From positions 19,427 through 83,426 of the forward strand of contig NZ_VBSE01000037.1 in the NCBI RefSeq assembly GCF_005930975.1: 64,000 nucleotides of DNA, written 5' to 3'. Below the pieces are notes generated by a model, which was given only the letters and a program-made list of their open reading frames with translations, searched no databases and had not been told where the DNA came from. This DNA is from Apilactobacillus kunkeei. Its GTDB lineage: Bacteria > Bacillota > Bacilli > Lactobacillales > Lactobacillaceae. Both the position numbers and the translations under genes were made by a program. Shown piece after piece: positions 9,908 to 22,433 of this stretch (the stretch's first letter is position 1; every line of letters begins with the position of its first letter).

Positions 9908-10747
9908 TTGTCTAGTAAGATTATTAATGTATCAAATTTAAAATTTAAATATACTGATTCAACAAAATTTGCGGTAAATAATTTATCTTTTGATATTAAT
10001 GAAGGTGAATGGGTATCTATTATTGGAAAAAATGGTAGTGGTAAATCAACATTAATTAGCTTACTAGATGGTTTATTAAAGGCTCAAAGTGGTAGTATCA
10101 CTGTCGATGGAATCGACTTAAACGAAGATACAGTTAATGACATAAGAGATAGAATTGGAATTGTTTTCCAAGATCCTAATAACCAATTCGTAGCATCAAC
10201 CGTTCAAGACGATATTGCATTTGGTTTAGAAAATAGAAATATTCCTCAAGATAAAATGAGGTTAGCTGTTGAAAAAGCGTTAACAGATGTTGATATGTTG
10301 GATTATGCTGAAAAAGATCCAACCAGACTATCTGGTGGACAGAAACAACGTGTTGCAATTGCGGGAATCTTATCGATGAATCCAAAGATTATTATATTAG
10401 ATGAAGCTACTAGCATGTTGGATCCAAAAGCAAAACACTTAATAACAAATTTGATTAATGAGGTTAGAACAAAGTATAATTTAACTGTATTATCGATTTC
10501 GCACGATATTAATGAAATCGAGAAATCAGACCGGACGATTTTAATTCGTGATGGTAGTATGGTATTGGATACCACTCCACAAAAACTGTTCACAGAATTA
10601 GATAACGTTGAGGAATATGGTTTAAAGTTACCTTTCTCAGAACAATTACGTTTGAGATTAAAAGAAGAGGGCTTTGATATTTCTGATGACTATTTGAATG
10701 ACGAGGAGATTGTAGAATGGATAACGCAATATTATTCAAAAATGTAA
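9908..10747 (+). CDS. ecfA1: ECF transporter ATPase subunit EcfA1
   Basis: One of two ABC ATPases of the energy-coupling factor module that powers vitamin and metal uptake by interchangeable S components. Walker A GKNGSGKS (residues 40-47), signature LSGGQ (141-145) and Walker B IIILDEA (161-167) are intact in 279 residues. I use the TTG at 9908 with GGGGTGG upstream; the longer frame from 9833 runs through the L17 element and is not credible. Its 3' end overlaps ecfA2 by 31 bases. Confidence 0.92.
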   Translation: MSSKIINVSNLKFKYTDSTKFAVNNLSFDINEGEWVSIIGKNGSGKSTLISLLDGLLKAQSGSITVDGIDLNEDTVNDIRDRIGIVFQDPNNQFVASTVQDDIAFGLENRNIPQDKMRLAVEKALTDVDMLDYAEKDPTRLSGGQKQRVAIAGILSMNPKIIILDEATSMLDPKAKHLITNLINEVRTKYNLTVLSISHDINEIEKSDRTILIRDGSMVLDTTPQKLFTELDNVEEYGLKLPFSEQLRLRLKEEGFDISDDYLNDEEIVEWITQYYSKM

Positions 10748-11592
10748 GCCATGTGTATCAAGAGAATACGCCATTAGAATTTAATGCTCTAGAAGATGTG
10801 AATTTAAAGATAAAGAGCGGCTCTTTTGTTTCAATTATAGGTAAGACTGGTAGTGGTAAATCGACATTGATTAAACATATTAATGCACTGTTAAAACCAA
10901 CTAGTGGGAGTGTCACAATTGGTGATAAGAAAATTACAAGTCATACTAATAACAAACATTTAAAGCAGTTGAGACAAAAGATTGGAATGGTATTTCAGTT
11001 TCCAGAACAACAATTATTTGCTGAAACCGTTGAGGAAGATATTTCATTTGGACCAAGTAATTTTGGTGTTAGTGGAGAAGAATTAACAGATACTGTAATG
11101 CATGCAGCTGACTTGGTACATTTAGACCGTGATTTAATGAAAAAGTCACCATTTGATCTTTCAGGTGGCCAAAAAAGAAGGGTAGCGATTGCCGGTGTCC
11201 TAGCAATGAATCCTGAAATATTGGTATTGGATGAGCCAACAGCTGGTTTAGATCTTGAAGGGCAACAGTATATTCTTGATTTGATTAGAAGACTTAATCG
11301 AGAAGAAAAAATGACTATCATTTTAGTCAGCCACCAAATGGATGACGTCGCTAAATATTCGGATCGAGTGGTTGTAATGAGTGAAGGAAAAGTTGTTAAA
11401 AAATGTTACCCTGATGAACTATTCATTGACGTGGATTTCTTGAATAAGTATGATTTACAAGTGCCTGAGACTGTTAAGATTACCAAGGAGTTAGCTGATA
11501 AAGGTGTAAAACTAGATAAGTTATCTTTAGATGCAGATGAATTGATTAACGGCATCATTAATAAATTAAGGAATGAAGATAAGGATGAATAA
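10717..11592 (+). CDS. ecfA2: ECF transporter ATPase subunit EcfA2
   Basis: Second ATPase of the ECF module, forming a heterodimer with EcfA1. Walker A GKTGSGKS (residues 42-49), LSGGQ (148-152) and Walker B ILVLDEP (168-174) are present; 291 residues. Its ATG follows GAGGAG inside the end of ecfA1, and its own stop overlaps the start of ecfT. The overlaps indicate a co-translated EcfAA'T module. Confidence 0.94.
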   Translation: MDNAILFKNVSHVYQENTPLEFNALEDVNLKIKSGSFVSIIGKTGSGKSTLIKHINALLKPTSGSVTIGDKKITSHTNNKHLKQLRQKIGMVFQFPEQQLFAETVEEDISFGPSNFGVSGEELTDTVMHAADLVHLDRDLMKKSPFDLSGGQKRRVAIAGVLAMNPEILVLDEPTAGLDLEGQQYILDLIRRLNREEKMTIILVSHQMDDVAKYSDRVVVMSEGKVVKKCYPDELFIDVDFLNKYDLQVPETVKITKELADKGVKLDKLSLDADELINGIINKLRNEDKDE

Positions 11593-12379
11593 CTTTATAT
11601 TTGGAAGATACCTTCCTGGTAACTCAATAATTCATAAAATGAATCCGGCTGCCAAGATGTTAATCGCATTTGCATATATCATCATGGTTTTCTTTGCCAA
11701 CAATCTAATTACATATGTTGTAATGGCTGCGACTGTATTGTTATTTGTCATGTTATCCAAGTGTTCTTTTGGATACTTTATCAAGGGATTAATGCCGATG
11801 CTGTGGGTGATTATCTTCACAGTCATGATTCAGGTGTTCTTTGGATCAGGTGGTCACGTGTACTTTTCGTGGGGAATTATTAAATTAACCAGCTATGGGA
11901 TTTTAAACGCAATTGTATTAACTATTCGTTTTATGCTAATTATTGCGATGTCGACCGTGTTGACACTAACGACATCACCACTTGAGATATCACAGGGTAT
12001 TAGTTCACTATTAAAGCCACTAAAGAGATTTAAATTTCCAGTTGAAACATTTTCTTTAATGATCTCGATTTCATTGAGATTTGTACCAACATTGACTGAT
12101 GAAACTAAATTAATCATGGATGCACAACGTTCTCGTGGTGTAGATTTCGGTGATGGGGGATTAATCAAACGTGTTAAGGCATTTGTCCCACTATTGATTC
12201 CTTTGTTTGTTAGTGCATTTAAGCACGCCGACGATTTAAGCATCGCGATGGAAGCAAGAGGATATCAGACTAATAAGCAACGCTCTCACTTTCATGTATT
12301 CAAATGGAAACCAAATGATTTTGTATGCATGCTATTAATTTTAGTCATGGCGATAGTTATATTTATATATAGGAGTTAG
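11585..12379 (+). CDS. ecfT: ECF transporter transmembrane subunit EcfT
   Basis: Membrane scaffold that couples the two ATPases to S components. Several hydrophobic helices are followed by the two coupling motifs seen as AQRSRG and AMEARG in the cytoplasmic region. The ATG at 11585 (MNNFIFGRYLPGNS) matches the family N-terminus and overlaps ecfA2 by eight bases. An ATG four codons upstream (11573) is an alternative. A gene for an S component (14299-14895) lies three genes downstream. Confidence 0.92.
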   Translation: MNNFIFGRYLPGNSIIHKMNPAAKMLIAFAYIIMVFFANNLITYVVMAATVLLFVMLSKCSFGYFIKGLMPMLWVIIFTVMIQVFFGSGGHVYFSWGIIKLTSYGILNAIVLTIRFMLIIAMSTVLTLTTSPLEISQGISSLLKPLKRFKFPVETFSLMISISLRFVPTLTDETKLIMDAQRSRGVDFGDGGLIKRVKAFVPLLIPLFVSAFKHADDLSIAMEARGYQTNKQRSHFHVFKWKPNDFVCMLLILVMAIVIFIYRS

Positions 12380-12388
12380 ATAATAAAA

Positions 12389-13189
12389 ATGTCATATCGT
12401 TATAAAATCACGATGGCTTACGATGGAACCGATTTTTACGGTTTTCAACGTCAGCCAAAGAAAAGAACAATCGAAGGAATCTTGACTAAGATTGTTAATA
12501 AGATGGCCAAAAATCCGGAGCCAGCAATTACTGTATATGGTTCTGGTAGAACAGACGCAGGAGTACATGCTTTAGGACAAGTTGCTCATTTTGACTTTCC
12601 ATACGACCTTCCTGAAGAAAATATGCTAAAGGCATTAAACAGTATGTTGCCTTTGGATGTTCAAATTAAAAAAGTAGAAAAAGTTCCAAGCGATTTTCAT
12701 GCTAGATACGATGTATCTGGGAAGAGATATATGTATCGAATGGATATGGGTGAGTTCCGTAACCCTTTTAAACGTAGGTATACAGCTCAATGGCGCTTCC
12801 CCGTTGATATCGAAAAGATTAACATTGCACTAAAAGACTTGATTGGAGAACATGACTTTACTAGTTTTGTTGCCTCAGGCTCTTCTGCTAGAACCAATGT
12901 TAGAACCATCTATGAAGCAAAATGTAGAATTGATGAAAAAGAAAATGAATTGATATTTGAATTTTATGGTAATGGTTTTTTATATAACATGGTAAGAATC
13001 ATGGTAGGAGTCTTAGTTGAAATTGGTTCTGGTTCAAGGGAAGTGCATGATATTTTAAGACTATATGAAATTAAGGATAGAACAGAAGCGAGAAGAACTG
13101 TTCCCGCTAGCGGACTATACTTAAAACATGTATACTATGAGGGAGATGATCCTGCTCATCCTACAAAACTACCTCATCATCAAAGATGA
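12389..13189 (+). CDS. truA: tRNA pseudouridine(38-40) synthase TruA
   Basis: Isomerises uridines 38-40 in the anticodon arm of many tRNAs. The catalytic aspartate lies in [14 protein letters not shown] (about D56). [13 protein letters not shown] and the [11 protein letters not shown] segment are typical. It is 266 residues including a histidine-rich C-terminal tail ([10 protein letters not shown]). It follows ecfT by nine bases, a conserved lactobacillar arrangement, and the next genes have their own promoter. Confidence 0.95.
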   Translation: MSYRYKITMAYDGTDFYGFQRQPKKRTIEGILTKIVNKMAKNPEPAITVYGSGRTDAGVHALGQVAHFDFPYDLPEENMLKALNSMLPLDVQIKKVEKVPSDFHARYDVSGKRYMYRMDMGEFRNPFKRRYTAQWRFPVDIEKINIALKDLIGEHDFTSFVASGSSARTNVRTIYEAKCRIDEKENELIFEFYGNGFLYNMVRIMVGVLVEIGSGSREVHDILRLYEIKDRTEARRTVPASGLYLKHVYYEGDDPAHPTKLPHHQR

Positions 13190-13196
13190 TTTTAGG

Positions 13197-13225
13197 TTGA
13201 CTTTATAATTAAAAAATTGTAGTAT
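13197..13225 (+). promoter_or_regulatory. rplM-rpsI promoter
   Basis: TTGACT (13197-13202) and TAGTAT (13220-13225) are separated by 17 bases just after the truA stop. The spacing and box quality fit a sigma-A promoter for rplM-rpsI, with transcription starting near 13232, at the beginning of the L13 leader. Confidence 0.65.
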
Positions 13226-13231
13226 AAAGCA

Positions 13232-13310
13232 TGGTATTGTTTGCCCCACAATAAGCCCCGGAAACTTATATTGGTGTCGAACAAACACAGAAACATGGAG
13301 GAAGATTAAA
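13232..13310 (+). promoter_or_regulatory. Ribosomal protein L13 leader RNA
   Basis: The roughly 80-base untranslated region before rplM contains TGTTTG (13238-13243) pairing with CAAACA (13282-13287) around a conserved-looking GCCCCACAATAAGCCCC stretch. Low-GC Gram-positives carry an L13 leader at this place, thought to mediate feedback by the protein. Assignment rests on position and the closing helix; a covariance search was not possible. Confidence 0.6.
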
Positions 13311-13754
13311 GTGCGTACAACATATATGGCAAAACCAGGTGAAGTAGAACGCAAATGGTACATCATTGACGCAACTGATATCAGTTTAGGTCGTCTATCA
13401 ACTGTCGTTGCTTCTATTTTACGAGGAAAAAACAAGCCAACATTTACACCTCATGTAGATACTGGCGATAACGTTATTGTTATTAATGCTTCAAAAGTTG
13501 CATTAACAGGTCGTAAAGCTAGCGATAAGCTATACTCCCACCACACAGGTTATTTAGGTGGTCTAAAACAAAAAACTGCTGGTCAAATGTTAAATGATAC
13601 TCCAGACAAGTTAGTTGAAACATCAGTTAAAGGTATGCTACCAAGTGGTACATTAGCTCACAAGCAATTACTACACTTACACGTATACGCTGATGCTAAC
13701 CATGCTCACCAAGCACAAAACCCTGAAGTATTAGACATTAATAACCTAATTTAA
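13311..13754 (+). CDS. rplM: 50S ribosomal protein L13
   Basis: Early-assembly large-subunit protein. [41 protein letters not shown] and AVKGMLP-like [15 protein letters not shown] segments are typical; 147 residues. The start is a GTG behind GGAGGA. It is followed by rpsI after 13 bases. Confidence 0.97.
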   Translation: MRTTYMAKPGEVERKWYIIDATDISLGRLSTVVASILRGKNKPTFTPHVDTGDNVIVINASKVALTGRKASDKLYSHHTGYLGGLKQKTAGQMLNDTPDKLVETSVKGMLPSGTLAHKQLLHLHVYADANHAHQAQNPEVLDINNLI

Positions 13755-13767
13755 GGAGGAAACTTAA

Positions 13768-14160
13768 TTGGCTCAAGTACAATATCGCGGCACAGGCCGT
13801 CGTAAAGACTCAGTAGCCCGAGTAATTTTAGTACCCGGTACTGGTAAAGTTGTTATGAACAAAAAGGATATTGAAGATTACATTCCATTCCCTAACTTAA
13901 GAGCAGTGGTAATGCAACCATTCAATGTTACTGAAACATCAGGTAACTACGATGCTTTAATCAATGTTAACGGTGGTGGTTTCTCAGGACAAGCTGGTGC
14001 AGCTCGTCACGGAATCGCTCGTGCATTGCTAGAAGTAGATCCTGACTTCCGTGCTTCATTAAAGAGTGCCGGTTTATTAACTCGTGATGCTCGTATGAAA
14101 GAACGTAAGAAACCAGGTCTTAAGAAAGCTCGTAAGGCTGGTCAATTCTCAAAACGTTAA
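13768..14160 (+). CDS. rpsI: 30S ribosomal protein S9
   Basis: Small-subunit head protein whose C-terminal tail reaches the P-site tRNA. The signature [19 protein letters not shown] and the C-terminal [17 protein letters not shown] are intact in 130 residues. It starts at a TTG behind AAGGAGGA. The opening [19 protein letters not shown] supports that start. Confidence 0.97.
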   Translation: MAQVQYRGTGRRKDSVARVILVPGTGKVVMNKKDIEDYIPFPNLRAVVMQPFNVTETSGNYDALINVNGGGFSGQAGAARHGIARALLEVDPDFRASLKSAGLLTRDARMKERKKPGLKKARKAGQFSKR

Positions 14161-14185
14161 GATACACTTATCTTTCTGTTTTCAA

Positions 14186-14216
14186 AAGAACTTCCCATGT
14201 GGAAGTTCTTTTTTTA
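14186..14216 (+). terminator. Intrinsic terminator after rpsI
   Basis: A perfect ten-base-pair hairpin (14186-14195 with 14201-14210, CATGT loop) is followed by a T-run, ending the rplM-rpsI transcript. Confidence 0.9.
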
Positions 14217-14298
14217 TACATAATTGGACTTATTAATTAAAATAGTGTTTAATATTCAATGTTGTTTTATATGAAAGTAAAATCTCAAAGAGGAGATG

Positions 14299-14895
14299 AT
14301 GATCATTAGAAATAAGACTTATAAGATGAACATCTTATCCGTGTTTATCGCCATAATTATCGTACAAACAAGTATCCCTGGATTGGGAAATATTCCAATT
14401 GGACCACTTAGCGTTACTATTATTCCAATCACCGTTGTATTAGCAGCAATTGTATTAGGAACTAAAGATGGGGCAATCGTTGGTGGTGTTTGGGGATTAA
14501 TTACCTTTGTCCGTGCATTCTGGTGGCCAACTAGTCCATTGGCAATTTATGTATTTACAAATCCATTAGTATCTATTTTACCTAGAATTCTTGTTGGGTT
14601 AGTTGCTGGACTTATTTTTACACGTTTATACAAACCTAATAAACCATATCGGATGTACATGTCCATTACTGGTTTTGTCAGTTCAATTGTGAATACGGTT
14701 GTATTATTAGGATTAGTTTATATATTCTATCGCGGTGATGCATTTAATATTTATCACATTAATGTTGATCAATTATTACCTTACTTATTATTTGTAGCCT
14801 TAACTAATGGTTTAGTTGAAGCATTTCTATCAGCCGTATTGGTACCGGTGATAGGTTCACCATTATTAAAGATAAGAAAAAGCACCGATGACTAA
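14299..14895 (+). CDS. ECF transporter S component, probably pantothenate-type (PanT-like)
   Basis: Substrate-binding membrane subunit that would dock on the EcfAA'T module encoded at 9908-12379. The 198-residue protein has about six hydrophobic helices and a TSIPGLGNIPIGPLSVTIIP segment followed by LGTKDGAIVGGVWGLITF and FTNPLVSILPRILVGL. These resemble the DUF3816/PanT group from memory, so the substrate is uncertain (pantothenate favoured; other vitamins possible). The ATG at 14299 has better spacing to AAGAGG than the one at 14296. It ends in a terminator shared with the opposing gene. Confidence 0.7.
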   Translation: MIIRNKTYKMNILSVFIAIIIVQTSIPGLGNIPIGPLSVTIIPITVVLAAIVLGTKDGAIVGGVWGLITFVRAFWWPTSPLAIYVFTNPLVSILPRILVGLVAGLIFTRLYKPNKPYRMYMSITGFVSSIVNTVVLLGLVYIFYRGDAFNIYHINVDQLLPYLLFVALTNGLVEAFLSAVLVPVIGSPLLKIRKSTDD

Positions 14896-14914
14896 TGTCA
14901 TCAGTGCTTTTTTT
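14877..14914. terminator. Bidirectional terminator between converging genes
   Basis: Inverted repeat with arms 14882-14892 and 14897-14907, with one mismatch, flanked by A-run and T-run. It serves the S-component gene on the plus strand and the DUF2187 gene on the minus strand. Confidence 0.85.
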
Positions 14915-14915
14915 A

Positions 14916-15191
14916 TTACTTTTCGTCGGCTTCACTATCTTTGTTTTTACCCTTTGAGTTGTGAGGTCCTTCTTTTACCATGGTGATGTTCTTGTTGTTA
15001 ATAACAATCTTTCCGTGGTATTTGTCCTCTAATGCAGGATCGGTGGTTTGAAAACCAATCATGTATGAGTTGTTGTATCCTTTTTCAATAATTCCTTGGA
15101 ATTTCTTTTTTTCTAGCATGAATGAAACTTGGTCACCAACATCAAATGGTGATTTGTCATTGCTTGTTAATTTATCTTTTACCAAAAGCAT
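14916..15191 (-). CDS. DUF2187 family small protein
   Basis: A 91-residue cytoplasmic protein of unknown function. The segment FDVGDQVSF, then FQGIIEKGYNNSYMIGF and KIVINNKNITMV, matches the DUF2187 pattern of a small beta-rich fold found in Firmicutes. The C-terminus is a charged, lysine- and glutamate-rich tail. AGGAGAT precedes the ATG. It is monocistronic and divergent from the glucosaminidase gene. Confidence 0.72.
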   Translation of the reverse strand: MLLVKDKLTSNDKSPFDVGDQVSFMLEKKKFQGIIEKGYNNSYMIGFQTTDPALEDKYHGKIVINNKNITMVKEGPHNSKGKNKDSEADEK

Positions 15192-15324
15192 ACATCTCCT
15201 AACTTATACCTTAAAATTACAGAAAAATGAGTCATTTGTCAATTAAACAATATTTAAGTTAAAATTTGATTTTCATTTTTTTAGTGAATAGTTTAGAATA
15301 TTAAATAATATAAGGAGAGATTCT

Positions 15325-16549
<1,225 letters not shown>

Positions 16550-16553
16550 ATAG

Positions 16554-16580
16554 AGTCGGCATAATTTGCCGACTTTTTTA
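16554..16580 (+). terminator. Terminator after xpt
   Basis: AGTCGGC (16554-16560) pairs with GCCGACT (16568-16574), followed by a T-run. Confidence 0.85.
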
Positions 16581-16610
16581 TTTGGTGCTAAATGAAAATA
16601 TGCCCAGCTA

Positions 16611-16619
16611 TGATATAAT
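16611..16619 (+). promoter_or_regulatory. Extended -10 promoter for pcrA operon
   Basis: TGATATAAT is a perfect -10 box with the TGn extension. No good -35 hexamer lies 16-18 bases upstream. It stands about 37 bases before the pcrA start and after the xpt terminator, so it probably drives pcrA-ligA-camS. Confidence 0.6.
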
Positions 16620-16655
16620 TAAACTATATATAAATTTGAGAGGATTGTGTTTTTT

Positions 16656-18917
16656 GTGCCAGTAAACGATTTAATTTCAGGAATGAATGATAAACAAAAA
16701 GAAGCAGTATTATGTACCGAAGGTCCTCTATTGATAATGGCCGGTGCAGGTAGTGGTAAGACCCGTGTCTTAACCCATCGCATTGCTTACTTAATCGAAG
16801 AAAAAAATGTATTGCCATGGAATATCCTAGCAATTACTTTTACCAATAAAGCAGCTCGTGAAATGAAAGAACGTGTTTCTAACCTATTGGATTACGGTGG
16901 GAACGACGTTTGGATTTCTACTTTCCATGCTCTATGTGTCAGAATTTTAAGAAGACATATTGATAAGATTGGTTTTAACCGTGCATTTACCATTGCCGGT
17001 AGTAGTGAACAAAGAACTTTGGTAAAGAGAATTCTAAAGGATTTTGATATTGATCCTAAGAAGAATGATCCAAGAGCAATTCTTTCAGCTATTTCAAACG
17101 CTAAAAACGATTTATTAGACCCAATTCAATACAGCGAATCAATCGATCACAACAGTCCATTTGAAGAAACTGTATCTAAGGTGTATGAAGAATACCAAAA
17201 ACGTCTTCACGGAAACCAAGCATTGGACTTTGATGATTTAATCATGTTAACCATCCAATTGTTTGAATCCGACAAAGAAACATTGGAATACTACCAAAAC
17301 AAATTCCAATACATTCACGTTGATGAATACCAAGATACCAATGAAGCACAATACAAACTTGTTACTATGCTTGCTAAGAAGTACAGAAATATCTGTGTTG
17401 TTGGTGATTCTGATCAAAGTATTTATGGTTGGCGTGGTGCCAATATGAACAATATCTTGAACTTTCAAGATGACTACAATGATGCTCACACAACATTACT
17501 TGAACAAAACTACCGTTCAACTAAGAACATCTTAAGTGCCGCTAACGACGTTATTCAAAATAATGTTGCTAGAAAGGCTAAGAATCTTTGGACTGAAAAC
17601 AAAGAAGGAGACAAAGTTTCATACTACCGTGGCCAAAGCGAAATTGATGAAGCTCGTTTTGCCGTAACACAAATTCAAAAGATTATGGATGAAAAGCATT
17701 ACTCATATAATGATTTTGCTATCCTATACCGTACCAACGCTCAATCACGTATCATTGAAGAAACACTTCTAAAATCAAACATTCCATACAACATTGTTGG
17801 TGGACACAAGTTCTACGACAGAAAGGAAATTCAAGACATCTTGGCTTACCTAACACTAGTCGCTAACCCAAGTGATTCAATGAGTTTAGAACGTATTATC
17901 AATGAACCTAAACGTGGAATTGGTGCATCCAGCGTTGATAAACTTAGAGTTTTCGCTGGGGAAAATGGTTGGTCAATGCTAGAAGCTTCCAAGAATGTTG
18001 ATTTAAACAACACACTTTCCAGTCGTGCAAGAAACTCAATTGCTGACTTTGCCAACGTGATGACCAAAATTCAAAAGGTTGCCAAAGAAGGTAGTGTAAC
18101 GGATGTTGCCCAACATGTTTTGGATGACACAGGTTACTTAGATGAATTGAAGAAGACTAACTCACTTGAAAACAAAGCAAGAATTGAAAATATTGAAGAA
18201 TTTATTTCAGTAACTCAACAATTCGATACTAATAGAAGCGAAGAAGATAACGAAGATGGAAATGAACCATTAACAGATTTCTTAGCTGATCTAGCGTTAG
18301 TTTCCGCACAAGACGACGTGGAAGAAAACTCTCCTCAAGTTACCTTAATGACACTTCATGCTGCCAAGGGGCTAGAATTCCCAGTTGTATTCTTAATGGG
18401 AATGGAAGAAGGAATCTTCCCATTAGGTCGTTCAATGGAAAACGAAAAAGAACTAGAAGAAGAACGTCGTTTAGCATATGTAGGAATTACCCGTGCGCAA
18501 GAAAAACTATTCTTAACCAACGCATTCTCAAGAATGTTATATGGTCGTCGTCAAACTAATCCGGAATCTCGTTTTGTAAACGAAATTTCACCAGAATTAA
18601 TTGAATCAGAGAATAACTTTGCACAAAGTAGTACTGTAAAGACCCCATTTGATTCAAACAGAAGTCAACGAAATGCTCGTTTTGCACAACAACGTGCCTA
18701 CAAGCAACCAGCTAAGAAGGTTCAAAAACCTGAAGGAACTGGTGCTGACAAGAAAGCATGGACTGTTGGTGATAAGGTTGAACACAAAGCATGGGGAACA
18801 GGTACCGTCGTTAAAGTTAACGGTGCTGGTGAAGATATGGAACTAGATATTGCCTTCCCAGACAAAGGATTGAAGAGACTATTAGCTGCATTCGCACCAA
18901 TTCAAAAAGTTCAATAG
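16656..18917 (+). CDS. pcrA: ATP-dependent DNA helicase PcrA (UvrD/Rep family)
   Basis: SF1A 3'-5' helicase in DNA repair and rolling-circle replication. Motif I AGAGSGKT, motif II DEYQDTN, motif III GDSDQSIYGWRGAN and the C-terminal VTLMTLHAAKGLEFPVVF and RRLAYVGITRAQ motifs are intact. A Tudor-like C-terminal domain (WTVGDKVEHKAWGTGTVV) is the known RNA-polymerase-binding part. The GTG at 16656 (MPVNDLISGM, 753 residues) fits the GAGAGG spacing better than the GTG at 16647. ligA follows after 11 bases. Confidence 0.94.
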   Translation: MPVNDLISGMNDKQKEAVLCTEGPLLIMAGAGSGKTRVLTHRIAYLIEEKNVLPWNILAITFTNKAAREMKERVSNLLDYGGNDVWISTFHALCVRILRRHIDKIGFNRAFTIAGSSEQRTLVKRILKDFDIDPKKNDPRAILSAISNAKNDLLDPIQYSESIDHNSPFEETVSKVYEEYQKRLHGNQALDFDDLIMLTIQLFESDKETLEYYQNKFQYIHVDEYQDTNEAQYKLVTMLAKKYRNICVVGDSDQSIYGWRGANMNNILNFQDDYNDAHTTLLEQNYRSTKNILSAANDVIQNNVARKAKNLWTENKEGDKVSYYRGQSEIDEARFAVTQIQKIMDEKHYSYNDFAILYRTNAQSRIIEETLLKSNIPYNIVGGHKFYDRKEIQDILAYLTLVANPSDSMSLERIINEPKRGIGASSVDKLRVFAGENGWSMLEASKNVDLNNTLSSRARNSIADFANVMTKIQKVAKEGSVTDVAQHVLDDTGYLDELKKTNSLENKARIENIEEFISVTQQFDTNRSEEDNEDGNEPLTDFLADLALVSAQDDVEENSPQVTLMTLHAAKGLEFPVVFLMGMEEGIFPLGRSMENEKELEEERRLAYVGITRAQEKLFLTNAFSRMLYGRRQTNPESRFVNEISPELIESENNFAQSSTVKTPFDSNRSQRNARFAQQRAYKQPAKKVQKPEGTGADKKAWTVGDKVEHKAWGTGTVVKVNGAGEDMELDIAFPDKGLKRLLAAFAPIQKVQ

Positions 18918-18928
18918 AGGTGAGCTAA

Positions 18929-20947
<2,019 letters not shown>

Positions 20948-20965
20948 TTTGTGGAGGAAAGCAAA

Positions 20966-22066
20966 TTGAAAAAATTAAATGTTTTATTCGTAGCACTACT
21001 AAGTGCATTAGTGTTAGCAGCTTGTGGAAGTAAAGATGATAGTAGCAGTTCATCTGGTACTCAAGTTATTTCACAAACTAATAGCAATTATTATCAAGGT
21101 GTAATTAAGAATGGTCATTACTTAACAAGTAAGTCCAGAGGGGTGTCCGTTCAACAAAATGATAACCAATTAAATCTTAAAGGTTTTGAAAATGGATTAC
21201 TAAGTATCTCAAAGGATCAATTCCCAACAGATACATACATCTTACAAGAAGGCCAATACATCGACACTAGTACTGCCGAAGATTGGTTGGGCCGTAAGAG
21301 TAAAAATAACCCTGATGGTTTAAACCCATCGGGTAGTGACGCCAAAGAACCACTTTACTTACAACAAATGGACGAACAAGATTTCATGGAACAAAGTCAT
21401 GGCTCTTTAAAGATTAAGGGAATGACCATTGGTCTTGGAATTAATTCCGTTTACTACTACCGTAAGGAAGCTTATGGTGCTGTCTACCAAAAGAAATTAA
21501 GCGATAGTGATATTAAAAAACAAGGTAAAGAAATTGCTGATAAGGTATTACAACGTTTAAGACAAAAGAAAGACTTAAAGAACATTCCAATTGTGATTGC
21601 GTTATACAAACAAGCATCAAATGATAGTCTAGTAGGTGGTAACTTCTACTCATATTCAGTTAACAAGGCTGGTTCAACCAGTGTTGATAACTGGAAGTCA
21701 CTAGATATTAAGAACTATGTCCTACCAGACAGTTCAACTAGTGAAGTTAATAGTAATGATGAAGATGCTTTTGAAAACTTTAAGAACCAGGTGCAAAAGT
21801 TCTTCCCTAACTTAAGTGGTGTTACCGCTCAAGCACATTACGTTGACGGAACTCTACGTGGACTACACGTTAACATCACTACACAATTCTATGGACAAAG
21901 TGAAATTATCAGTTTCACCCAATATGTTGCTGCAACTGCTAAGAAATACTTACCAAACAATATTCCAATTGATATCCAGGTTTCTTCTTCAGAAGGAATT
22001 CAAAGCTTCCTATCAAGAAAAACCGGATCAAAGAATTTCTATACTCACGTTTTTACCAGTTATTAA
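20966..22066 (+). CDS. camS: CamS family lipoprotein
   Basis: Lipoprotein of the CamS/YerH family, whose processed signal peptides act as sex pheromones in enterococci and staphylococci; the function of the mature protein is unclear. The signal peptide MKKLNVLFVALLSALVLAAC ends in a lipobox with the modified cysteine at about residue 20. The 366-residue protein has a serine-rich linker and a globular C-terminus. The TTG at 20966 with GGAGGAAAG upstream is preferred over the GTG at 20951. It is third in the pcrA-ligA-camS operon. Confidence 0.88.
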   Translation: MKKLNVLFVALLSALVLAACGSKDDSSSSSGTQVISQTNSNYYQGVIKNGHYLTSKSRGVSVQQNDNQLNLKGFENGLLSISKDQFPTDTYILQEGQYIDTSTAEDWLGRKSKNNPDGLNPSGSDAKEPLYLQQMDEQDFMEQSHGSLKIKGMTIGLGINSVYYYRKEAYGAVYQKKLSDSDIKKQGKEIADKVLQRLRQKKDLKNIPIVIALYKQASNDSLVGGNFYSYSVNKAGSTSVDNWKSLDIKNYVLPDSSTSEVNSNDEDAFENFKNQVQKFFPNLSGVTAQAHYVDGTLRGLHVNITTQFYGQSEIISFTQYVAATAKKYLPNNIPIDIQVSSSEGIQSFLSRKTGSKNFYTHVFTSY

Positions 22067-22127
22067 TGTGAATGTGTTAAAATACTGGTAGCGTATTATC
22101 AATATATATAAGAAAGAGGGAACAACG

Positions 22128-22433
22128 ATGTCTGAAAAAATTAGTAAAGAGACAGTAAGTCACGTTGCATCATTGGCTAAGTTGGAATTAACCGATGAAC
22201 AACTACCATACTTTACTGACCAATTAGGTAGTATCATGGGAATTTTTGATTCCTTAAATGATGTAGATACTAGCAATGTCGAACCAACATTTAGTGTTAC
22301 TGATCAAATTAACGTTATGAGAGAAGATGTTGCTGATAATTGGGGACAAAGGGATGCACTATTGAATAATGCACCAGACGTTTCCGACGGATTAATTAGA
22401 ACACCTACAATCATTGATGAAAGCGGGGACTAG
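22128..22433 (+). CDS. gatC: Asp/Glu-tRNA amidotransferase subunit C
   Basis: Small subunit of GatCAB, which converts Glu-tRNA(Gln), and in some organisms Asp-tRNA(Asn), to the correct amidated form. [16 protein letters not shown] and the [15 protein letters not shown] segment are typical; 101 residues. AAAGAGGG precedes the ATG. It overlaps gatA by one base. Confidence 0.95.
   Translation: MSEKISKETVSHVASLAKLELTDEQLPYFTDQLGSIMGIFDSLNDVDTSNVEPTFSVTDQINVMREDVADNWGQRDALLNNAPDVSDGLIRTPTIIDESGD

Noticed and set aside
13170..13195. Hairpin CATCATC/GATGAT at the end of truA as a terminator
   Set aside because: The stem is short and AT-rich, the T-run is only four bases, and it overlaps the truA stop codon.
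22054..22091. Inverted repeat TACCAGT/ACTGGTA between camS and gatC
   Set aside because: No T-run follows and the arms overlap the camS stop; too weak to call a terminator or an operator.
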